The translations under genes were made by a program, and so were the position numbers. 5,046 bases of DNA from assembly GCA_029881015.1 (NCBI GenBank), contig JAOUNK010000256.1, positions 1 through 5,046 of the forward strand, written 5' to 3'. The stretch is from Gammaproteobacteria bacterium. GTDB lineage: Bacteria > Pseudomonadota > Gammaproteobacteria > Steroidobacterales > Woeseiaceae. Below, one piece after another: positions 1 through 5,046 of this stretch (the stretch's first letter is position 1; the number at the start of each line of letters is the position of its first letter). The notes below the pieces were generated by a model, which was given only the letters and a program-made list of their open reading frames with translations, was not told where the DNA came from and ran no database searches.

Positions 1-1
1 T

Positions 2-559
2 GATCCGCTGGACCCGGCAAACCATCTTGGTGCGATCGTCAGCCAGGCGCAGTACGACAAGATTCTCGCCTACATAGAGAAGGGCAAGGAAGAGGGCGCG
101 GACATTCTCGAAGGCGGTGCCGCCCTGGATGCCGGTGCAGGCTTGTTCATCCAGCCCACGCTGTTCGACGGCGTCACACCGGACATGACCATTGCCCGGG
201 AAGAAATCTTCGGCCCGGTCTTCGCGATTATCGAAGTCACTTCGGACGCGCATGCGCTCGCGGTCGCCAATGACACCTGCTACGGGTTACAGGCCTCGCT
301 GTTCACGTCGAACGTGACGACGGCGCATCGCTTCGCGCGAGCATTGCAGGCCGGTACGGTGTCGGTGAATTGCTACTCGGAAGGCGACGCGACGACACCG
401 TTCGGCGGTTACAAGCTATCCGGCTTCGGCGGTCGCGATAATTCGCTGCAGGCGCACGACCAGTACTGCGAGACGAAGACGATCTGGCTCGATCTGAGCG
501 ACGATCCGGTCGATGATCTTATCGCCGACGATCCAGCGTCGTCACCGGACAGGTCATGA
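2..559 (+). CDS. Aldehyde dehydrogenase, PuuC-like, C-terminal part (5' end outside window)
   Basis: The reading frame is open from the window edge and ends at TGA 557-559, giving 185 residues, about the last third of a typical 490-500-residue NAD(P)-dependent aldehyde dehydrogenase. Such enzymes oxidise an aldehyde to its acid in the cytoplasm. Visible family marks are EEIFGPV at fragment residues 67-73, whose second Glu normally contacts the nicotinamide ribose, and the C-terminal PFGGYK at 133-138 followed by SGFGGRD. The catalytic Cys and general-base Glu lie upstream and cannot be checked. The stretch VNCYSEGD before PFGGYK and TKTIW near the end recall gamma-glutamyl-gamma-aminobutyraldehyde dehydrogenase (PuuC) and related aminoaldehyde enzymes; this is memory, not an alignment. 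An acidic tail (DDPVDDLIADD) extends some 15-20 residues past the usual end. The stop overlaps the next gene's start, so the enzyme probably serves the same pathway. The family call is secure; the substrate is not determined. Confidence 0.93.
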   Translation, partial: DPLDPANHLGAIVSQAQYDKILAYIEKGKEEGADILEGGAALDAGAGLFIQPTLFDGVTPDMTIAREEIFGPVFAIIEVTSDAHALAVANDTCYGLQASLFTSNVTTAHRFARALQAGTVSVNCYSEGDATTPFGGYKLSGFGGRDNSLQAHDQYCETKTIWLDLSDDPVDDLIADDPASSPDRS

Positions 560-1662
560 TGAAAATTACCGCACTACATGTTTACCAGGTGGACCTGCCG
601 CTGATCGAAGGTCGCTATACCTGGTCGGATGGCCGCTATGTCGAGGTGTTCGACAGCACCGTTGTCGAGATTGAGACCGACACGGACCTGCGCGGCTATG
701 GTGAGGTCTGCCCGCTGGGCCCGTTCTATCTTCCGGCTTTCGGTGCCGGCGCGCGCGCCGGCATCGGTGAGCTCGCACCGCATCTGCTCGGTCTCGATCC
801 GACAGCCATTGGTCCCTTGAACCTGGCGATGGACACGGCCCTGCTGGGCCACCCCTACGTGAAGTCGGCCATCGACATGGCGTGCTGGGACCTGCTTGGC
901 AAATCCTGTGGACGCCCGGTCTGCGACCTGCTGGGTGGGCGGCATGGCGAGTCAGTGGAGCTTTACCGGGCGATCAGCCAGCGCCCGGCCGCCGAAATGG
1001 CCGACAACGTGGCGTCCTATCGCGACCAGGGCTACAGGAAGTTCCAGCTCAAGGTCGGCGGCGATGCGGCAGACGACATTGCCCGAATTCGCGCAGCAGC
1101 ATCCGTGTTGCAGTCGGGAGAGACGCTGGTCGCCGATGCCAATACGGGCTGGCGTGTGGACGACGCCGCGCGTGTCGTCAAGGCGGTGGAGGATGTCGAC
1201 GTGTACATCGAACAACCCTGTCTTTCCTATGAGCATAGTGTGTCGATACGGCGGCGTACGTCACTGCCCTTCATCCTGGATGAAAATATCGACGGCATGG
1301 ACGCGCTGCTTCGCGCCTGCACCGACGACGCCATGGATGCGATTAACCTCAAGATTTCCAAAGTGGGCGGCATCAGCAAGGCGCGTTTGATGCGCGATGT
1401 GTGCGTCTCGCGCAACATACCAATGACGATCGAGGATAGCTGGGGCGGTGACATCATTACGGCGGCCATTGCCCACCTCGCGCATTCGACGCCAGAGCGG
1501 TACCGATTCTCCGCGACCGACTTCAACAGCTATGTAACGGTTCGCAACGCCTCCGGGGCACCGCGTCGCGTAGCCGGGAGCATGGCGGCCGGCACGACGC
1601 CAGGGCTGGGCATCGAACCGGATTTCGACCAGCTCGGCAAGCCCGTCGCGTCGTATTCGTGA
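556..1662 (+). CDS. Enolase-superfamily racemase/dehydratase, hydroxyproline or amino-acid-betaine type
   Basis: This 368-residue protein has the mandelate racemase/muconate lactonizing enzyme layout: an N-terminal capping domain (about 1-130) and a C-terminal barrel. Enzymes of this fold abstract the alpha-proton of a carboxylate, using Mg2+ to stabilise the enediolate. The metal ligands are D194 (in ADANTG), E219 (in YIEQPC) and D242 (in ILDEN). The likely acid/base lysines are K166 (in FQLKVGG) and K266 (in NLKISKVGG). The usual K-x-K reads Q-x-K here (Q164, K166). From memory the closest described relatives are cis-3-hydroxy-L-proline dehydratase and 4-hydroxyproline-betaine 2-epimerase, matched by the MKIT...VDLP start, CPLGPFY, the EDSWGGDI region and the PGLGI...PVASYS end. 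The reaction (epimerisation or dehydration) is therefore open. Two adjacent ATGs (556, 559) are possible starts; 556 makes an ATGA overlap with the dehydrogenase, while 559 gives the family-typical MKI start and better spacing to AGG at 551-553. Confidence 0.93.
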   Translation: MMKITALHVYQVDLPLIEGRYTWSDGRYVEVFDSTVVEIETDTDLRGYGEVCPLGPFYLPAFGAGARAGIGELAPHLLGLDPTAIGPLNLAMDTALLGHPYVKSAIDMACWDLLGKSCGRPVCDLLGGRHGESVELYRAISQRPAAEMADNVASYRDQGYRKFQLKVGGDAADDIARIRAAASVLQSGETLVADANTGWRVDDAARVVKAVEDVDVYIEQPCLSYEHSVSIRRRTSLPFILDENIDGMDALLRACTDDAMDAINLKISKVGGISKARLMRDVCVSRNIPMTIEDSWGGDIITAAIAHLAHSTPERYRFSATDFNSYVTVRNASGAPRRVAGSMAAGTTPGLGIEPDFDQLGKPVASYS

Positions 1663-2306
1663 GCCGGCCGCTGACACTTGCGCAGTCGGTCGCTGCGCAA
1701 ATTCGTGAGCAGATCCTGAGCGGTGAGATCAAGGGTGGCGAGCCGCTTCGGCAGGAGGCGATCGCCAGGAAGTTCGACGCCAGCATCATTCCCGTGCGGG
1801 AGGCACTGCGGCAACTCGAGTCAGAAGGGCTCGTCGAGCTCAAGTCGCATCGCGGCGCCGTTGCCACCGAACTGACGCTCGACAAAGCGCGCGAGTGGAT
1901 CAACCTGCGCCGGCTTATTGAGACCGATCTCATCAGCGCGGCGATCGACAAGATTACGGACGAGGACCTGGCCAGGGCGGAGCAGGTCCTGGGTCGCTTC
2001 GACCGTGCCCTGGATCAGCGCATCGAGATCGACCAATGGAGCGATTACAACTTTGAATTTCACTCGATGCTGTATGCGCCGGCCGGACGGCCGGAGACGA
2101 TGAAGCTACTGGCCACGTTGCACAAAAACTGCGACCGCTACATTCGCCTGCAGCTACTGGATGGCGATCACATCGAGCGCGCGGAAGCAGAACATCGAGA
2201 ACTGGTAGAGCTCTGTCGCAAACGCGACAAGCGGGCCGCAAAGTCCCTGTTGCATGACCACATCGTCAGGGTAGAAGAAGACATCGTGGAGGCATTGTCG
2301 AAATGA
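1659..2306 (+). CDS. GntR-family transcriptional regulator, FadR/FCD subfamily
   Basis: This 215-residue DNA-binding regulator has an N-terminal winged helix-turn-helix (about 7-70), with the GntR signature PVREALRQLESEGLV at 45-59 and the wing at SHRGA. An all-helical FCD ligand-binding domain follows (about 75-212). FCD proteins often bind a metal and a small organic acid. The candidate metal ligands here are D129, H135 (in FEFH), H179 (in AEHRELVEL) and H201 (in DHIVRV). The start is GTG at 1659, overlapping the upstream stop as GTGA; no strong Shine-Dalgarno is evident, which suits translational coupling. Its place directly after the enolase-superfamily gene suggests it controls this operon in response to a pathway carboxylate, probably as a repressor; this is inferred from family habit. 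The operator is not identifiable, since the operon promoter is outside the window. One oddity is Ile at residue 43, where many relatives carry Arg or His just before the PVREAL helix. Confidence 0.95.
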   Translation: MSRPLTLAQSVAAQIREQILSGEIKGGEPLRQEAIARKFDASIIPVREALRQLESEGLVELKSHRGAVATELTLDKAREWINLRRLIETDLISAAIDKITDEDLARAEQVLGRFDRALDQRIEIDQWSDYNFEFHSMLYAPAGRPETMKLLATLHKNCDRYIRLQLLDGDHIERAEAEHRELVELCRKRDKRAAKSLLHDHIVRVEEDIVEALSK

Positions 2307-4075
2307 AACATCGCTACTTGCTGATCGCCCTTGTTCCCCTGGCAGCTACCGCTCCGGGCAGGGCTGAATCCCTGCCATCCGGCTGGGCCGAGGACCCGCC
2401 CGCAATCGAGTCGCTGGTGACGTTCGCACGCACCGAGAGCGACCTGCGGGTCGCTATCGACCGTTACGTCTTCGACAAGGCGGCCATCGAGCGACGCTAC
2501 GAAGTCCTTTATTCGCCGGCCCGCATTGAACGGCTGCGCGAATTCGCAAGAGGTTGGCAGGGGCAGCTCGCAACCGTCGATTTCGAGGCGCTGAATCACG
2601 AGGGCCAGGTCGACTACCTGTTGCTCCGCAATCGTCTTCGCTATGACCTCGAAGCGCTGGACCAGCAGGAGCGGCGCAGGGCTGAGGTTGCGCCGCTTGT
2701 CCCGTTCTTCGACGACTTGCGCCTCTTGCAGGAAGACAGGCACAACCGGAAACGAGCCGAGCCACGGGCCGTCGCCGGACTGCTGGATCGCATCGCAGAG
2801 CAGCTCGATGAGCTCAACGCGGGTTTGCCAAACACGGCCGCCGGCAAGAACCGGGTCTCCCCGGTGGTTGCCTGGCGCGCATCCAACCAGGTCGACCACA
2901 TCCGGCAGGTGCTGGCGGACTGGAACACGTTCTATGCCGGGTATGACCCACTGTTCAATTTCTGGGTACCGGAGCCCTACGAACGCGTCGACGAAGGCCT
3001 GGCTCAGTACGCCGAAGGAATTCGACGGCACCTCGTGGGTGTCTCGGACGAGGACACGGCGCCCATCATCGGTGATCCGGTCCTGGCAGAAGGGCTGCGG
3101 GCCGACCTTGCCGTGGAGATGATTCCGTATTCCCCCGACGAACTCCTCGACATCGGACGCAAGGAGTTCAAATGGATCGAGGAGCAGTTTCGGATCGTCT
3201 CGAACAGGATGGGATTCGGCGACGACTGGAAGGCCGCGCTCGAATACACCAAGAATCTCGCTCCAGCGCCCGGTGAGAAACCCTGGATCATTTTTGAGAT
3301 CGGCGACTACTCGGAAAACTTCGTCGAGGCAATGGACAACATCACTCTGCCGCCGCTGGCCCGCGAGGTTTGGCGCCTGCGCATGCAAACGCCCGAAGAC
3401 CAGCTCCGCAATCCGTTCTTTACAGGTGGCGAAGAGACCCGGGTCTCGTACCCGACAAATACAATGGCGCACCGCGACAAGATCATGAGCATGCGCGGCA
3501 ATACGCCGCACTTCAATTTCGGCACGGTCCAGCACGAGCTGCTGCCGGGCCATCACATGCAGGGCTTTCTGACACAGCGATTCAATGCGCACCGTGGCTA
3601 CCTGTCTTGGACGCCATTCTGGAGCGAGGGTTGGGCTTTCTACTGGGAGTTCAGGTTGTGGGATACCGACTTCCCGCGCAGCGACGCGGACAGGATAGGC
3701 ATGTTGTTCTGGCGCCTGCATCGCGCGGCCCGCATCGTGTTCTCGCTGAACTATCATCTTGGCAACTGGACGCCTCGGGAGTGCGTTGATTTCCTCGTGG
3801 AGCGCGTGGGGCATGAACGCGCCAATGCCGAGGCAGAGGTGCGCCGCACGACAATCGACGCGCCGCTTTACCAGATCGCCTATATGGTCGGCGCACTGCA
3901 GTTCCGGGCCCTCTACGAAGACCTCGTGGTCAATGGCGATATGGACGAGAGGTCGTTCCACGACGCCGTAATGCAGGGCGGTACGCTGCCGGTCGAGTTG
4001 GTTCGAGCCCGCCTGACCGGGCAGGCGCTAGCGCCGGATTTCGAGAGCGAGTGGCGCTTTTACCGGGATCCGTAG
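2303..4075 (+). CDS. Exported DUF885 family metallohydrolase (putative peptidase)
   Basis: This 590-residue protein has a typical full length for a DUF885 member. It begins with a Sec-type signal peptide: KHR, a hydrophobic stretch at about 5-18, and a plausible cleavage after A21 (GRA|ES). There is no lipobox Cys, so a periplasmic or secreted protein is expected. The defining motif is HELLPGHH at residues 411-418 and, 24 residues later, SEGWAFYWE, with E442 as a candidate further metal ligand. The HExxPGHH plus EGWA pair marks DUF885, which is placed among zinc metallopeptidase-like proteins. Substrates are mostly uncharacterised, so peptidase activity is inferred. The ATG overlaps the regulator stop as ATGA, putting this hydrolase on the same transcript. 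It may release amino acids or peptides used by the upstream enzymes, but nothing in the sequence proves this. The frame is intact and no truncation is seen. Confidence 0.93.
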   Translation: MKHRYLLIALVPLAATAPGRAESLPSGWAEDPPAIESLVTFARTESDLRVAIDRYVFDKAAIERRYEVLYSPARIERLREFARGWQGQLATVDFEALNHEGQVDYLLLRNRLRYDLEALDQQERRRAEVAPLVPFFDDLRLLQEDRHNRKRAEPRAVAGLLDRIAEQLDELNAGLPNTAAGKNRVSPVVAWRASNQVDHIRQVLADWNTFYAGYDPLFNFWVPEPYERVDEGLAQYAEGIRRHLVGVSDEDTAPIIGDPVLAEGLRADLAVEMIPYSPDELLDIGRKEFKWIEEQFRIVSNRMGFGDDWKAALEYTKNLAPAPGEKPWIIFEIGDYSENFVEAMDNITLPPLAREVWRLRMQTPEDQLRNPFFTGGEETRVSYPTNTMAHRDKIMSMRGNTPHFNFGTVQHELLPGHHMQGFLTQRFNAHRGYLSWTPFWSEGWAFYWEFRLWDTDFPRSDADRIGMLFWRLHRAARIVFSLNYHLGNWTPRECVDFLVERVGHERANAEAEVRRTTIDAPLYQIAYMVGALQFRALYEDLVVNGDMDERSFHDAVMQGGTLPVELVRARLTGQALAPDFESEWRFYRDP

Positions 4076-4158
4076 GTAATACCACGAATACTTCAGTCGC
4101 TTTCCCATTGCGATCATGGGCGTGGCGCATCTGATCCTGCGCTGTTTCGAGTTGTCCC

Positions 4159-4164
4159 GGAGGT
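4159..4164 (+). promoter_or_regulatory. Ribosome binding site for the Sel1-repeat gene
   Basis: GGAGGT lies 7 nt before the ATG at 4172, a near-consensus Shine-Dalgarno at good spacing. It fixes that start. It also contrasts with the overlapped upstream genes, which lack strong sites, so this gene is independently translated. Confidence 0.85.
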
Positions 4165-4171
4165 TAGTAGC

Positions 4172-4753
4172 ATGCGCACGTTTTCACGCATTCTTATCGC
4201 AGGTTTCGTGCTCCTGTTCGCGACGCTCGCCTGGCCGGGCGACTTCATGAAGGGCTGGAAAGCCTATAGCTCAACCGACTACGCGACGGCGCTGGCCGAA
4301 TGGCAGGATCTGGCCGATGCCGGTGACGTCGGTGCGTCCTATGGCATGGGCCTCTTGTACAGCAATGGTTTTGGCGTCGACATGAACGATGAGCTGGCTC
4401 TCAAGTATTACCGCCAGGCGGCCGAGAAGGGCCATGCGGAGGCGCAATTCAACCTCGCGGTCATGCACCAGAATGGCTGGGGCGTGCCGGCCAGCGACGA
4501 AGCGGCAAACGAATGGTATCGGAAGGCGGCGGAGCAGGGTGTAACCGGCGCCCAGGTTGCGCTCGGCCGCTATTACGCGATGGATTTCCTCGATACCTAC
4601 GACCCGGTCGAGGCGTACAAGTGGTTCTCGCTTGCGGAGCATCTCGGCGATGTTGACGCGTCCTACAAGCGCGAGTTCATCGCGACGCGCATGACACCCG
4701 AGCAGGTGAAGCAGGGTGATGCCCTGGTCAGCGAGTGGATAGCCGCGCACTAG
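4172..4753 (+). CDS. Exported Sel1-like (TPR-related) repeat protein
   Basis: This 193-residue protein starts with a signal peptide or N-terminal anchor (MRTFSRI, then a hydrophobic stretch at about 8-21 ending near LAWPGD). A run of Sel1-like helical repeats of about 36 residues follows: a degenerate first unit (about 25-50), then units near 51-87, 88-123 and 124-159. They carry the usual small-residue and glycine pattern, such as YGMGLLYSNGFGV, ALKYYRQAAEKG, AQFNLAVMHQNGWGV and EWYRKAAEQG. The last unit leads into EAYKWFSLAEHLG and a closing helix with MTPEQVKQGDALVSEW, a common ending in such proteins. Sel1 repeats form a superhelical scaffold for protein-protein contacts, here probably in the periplasm; the partner is unknown. 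No enzymatic motif is present. The gene sits 96 nt after the DUF885 gene on the same strand, has its own ribosome binding site and is closed by a strong terminator. A functional link to the upstream genes cannot be judged. Confidence 0.93.
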   Translation: MRTFSRILIAGFVLLFATLAWPGDFMKGWKAYSSTDYATALAEWQDLADAGDVGASYGMGLLYSNGFGVDMNDELALKYYRQAAEKGHAEAQFNLAVMHQNGWGVPASDEAANEWYRKAAEQGVTGAQVALGRYYAMDFLDTYDPVEAYKWFSLAEHLGDVDASYKREFIATRMTPEQVKQGDALVSEWIAAH

Positions 4754-4801
4754 ACGCCGCTCCCGCGACAAGTTTCTTCTCCATTCTCTCCGAGAGTGCC
4801 C

Positions 4802-4833
4802 GGGCCCGACCAGCGATGGTCGGGCCCTGTTTT
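4802..4833 (+). terminator. Rho-independent terminator after the Sel1-repeat gene
   Basis: A perfect inverted repeat, GGGCCCGACC (4802-4811) with GGTCGGGCCC (4818-4827), is extended by an A-T pair (4812/4817) to an 11-bp stem. It closes on a GCGA loop, which is a GNRA tetraloop. TGTTTT (4828-4833) follows directly. It ends the transcript 48 nt past the Sel1 stop codon. The opposite strand has no T-run after the stem, so it should act only on + strand transcription. Confidence 0.9.
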
Positions 4834-4883
4834 CCAATAGCAAATTGTGTCGGACTGCCGTTTGCACGAAAGAAGTGCCAATA

Positions 4884-5042
4884 ATGACCAACGGCCGATG
4901 CTTTCCGTTCGAGCTTCCCGGTCGCGTCCTGAAACTTGCTGCTCGCGAATGGCGGCTTTCGGCGAATGGCGAGGTCCGCTATGCCCTCAATACCAGTCGC
5001 TCGAACGGCTGCTTTCGGGATATCATGGAGTTCCGCCAATGA
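4884..5042 (+). CDS. Possible small protein, 52 residues, unrecognised
   Basis: An ATG at 4884 opens a 52-codon frame ending in TGA 5040-5042. A weak purine-rich site (AGAAG, 4871-4875) lies 8 nt before the ATG. The frame is also open further upstream, through GTG at 4875 and TTG at 4845, but these are less likely starts. The predicted peptide (MTNGRCFPFELPGRVLKL... ending DIMEFRQ) is basic, has no signal peptide or membrane segment, and matches no family I know. By hand count 35 of 52 codons end in G or C, which is compatible with coding in this genome but not decisive. In its favour, its stop overlaps an ATG at 5039 as ATGA, the same arrangement as the coupled genes at 556-2306, and that ATG has its own GGAG. 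It follows a terminator, so it would belong to a new transcription unit. It could instead be untranslated leader of the next gene. Confidence 0.4.
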   Translation: MTNGRCFPFELPGRVLKLAAREWRLSANGEVRYALNTSRSNGCFRDIMEFRQ

Positions 5043-5046
5043 CTGT
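5039..5046 (+). CDS. Possible start of the next gene (only 8 bases in window)
   Basis: An ATG at 5039 is preceded by GGAG (5027-5030) at 8-nt spacing, a good ribosome binding arrangement, and overlaps the stop of the small upstream frame as ATGA. Only Met-Thr and two further bases are visible, so the product cannot be named and the call rests on spacing alone. Confidence 0.35.

Noticed and set aside
744..763. A perfect 20-bp palindrome inside the enolase-superfamily gene
   Set aside because: It encodes an Ala-Gly-Ala-Arg-Ala-Gly stretch conserved in character in the family, and GC-rich codons for these residues readily produce palindromes. There is no promoter context for an operator.
2079..2094. 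Inverted repeat CCGGCCG-GA-CGGCCGG in the regulator gene
   Set aside because: It lies within the FCD coding region (Ala-Pro-Ala-Gly-Arg-Pro), has no T-run and is best explained by GC-rich codon use.
2168..3961. A 597-codon open frame on the minus strand opposite the DUF885 gene
   Set aside because: It is antisense to a gene with a clear signal peptide and HExxPGHH motif. Long mirror frames are expected in GC-rich coding DNA, and its translation shows no recognisable domain.
4104..4120. Hairpin CCCAT-7nt-ATGGG after the DUF885 gene as a terminator
   Set aside because: The stem is only 5 bp and no T-tract follows.
4108..4137. TTGCGA and TGATCC at 18-nt spacing as a promoter for the Sel1-repeat gene
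   Set aside because: The -10 match is poor and such pairs arise by chance; not reportable without start-site data.
4845..4886. A promoter for the right-edge unit (TTGTGT or TTGCAC with AATAAT)
   Set aside because: TTGCAC is only 12 nt from AATAAT, which overlaps the start codon, and TTGTGT has no suitable -10 at normal spacing.
4271..4891. A 206-codon minus-strand frame over the Sel1-repeat gene and terminator
   Set aside because: It mirrors a well-supported repeat protein, runs through an intrinsic terminator, and its translation shows no domain.
4728..5039. A 103-codon minus-strand frame at the right edge
   Set aside because: It runs across the terminator stem and the end of the Sel1 gene and has no recognisable domain. 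The + strand frame with the ATGA overlap is the better candidate.

Overview
This is a GC-rich (roughly 60% by eye) bacterial chromosomal window with dense, same-strand gene packing. Codon third positions are rich in G/C. The gene families present (PuuC-like aldehyde dehydrogenase, enolase-superfamily enzyme of the hydroxyproline/betaine type, FCD-type GntR regulator, DUF885 hydrolase, Sel1-repeat protein) fit a proteobacterium. A free-living or marine gamma- or alphaproteobacterium is my guess; nothing in the window fixes the taxon. I see no rRNA, tRNA, CRISPR array, insertion sequence or phage gene.

Region 1 (2-4075) is a tightly coupled run of four genes on the + strand: the C-terminal part of an aldehyde dehydrogenase, an enolase-superfamily racemase/dehydratase, a GntR/FCD transcriptional regulator, and an exported DUF885 metallohydrolase. 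Each junction is a 4-nt stop/start overlap (ATGA, GTGA, ATGA), so the four are very probably one transcript with coupled translation. The two enzymes and the regulator look like a small catabolic module. The enolase-superfamily member resembles, from memory, the cis-3-hydroxy-L-proline dehydratase and hydroxyproline-betaine 2-epimerase families. The aldehyde dehydrogenase would oxidise a downstream (amino)aldehyde, and the GntR/FCD protein would sense a pathway acid. The secreted DUF885 protein might supply amino acids or peptides to the pathway, but that is inference from position only. The operon promoter and the start of the dehydrogenase gene lie upstream of the window.

Region 2 (4076-4171) is a 96-nt gap with no convincing terminator and a good Shine-Dalgarno sequence at its end. 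Region 3 (4172-4753) is an exported Sel1-repeat protein, followed at 4802-4833 by a strong intrinsic terminator with a GCGA tetraloop. Region 4 (4834-5046) holds a possible 52-residue small protein (4884-5042). Its stop codon overlaps an ATG with its own ribosome binding site at 5039, which may start a further gene beyond the window.

No clearly unprecedented system is visible. The best leads are the substrate of the enolase-superfamily enzyme, the fixed coupling of its regulator to a secreted hydrolase, and the small ORF at the right edge.
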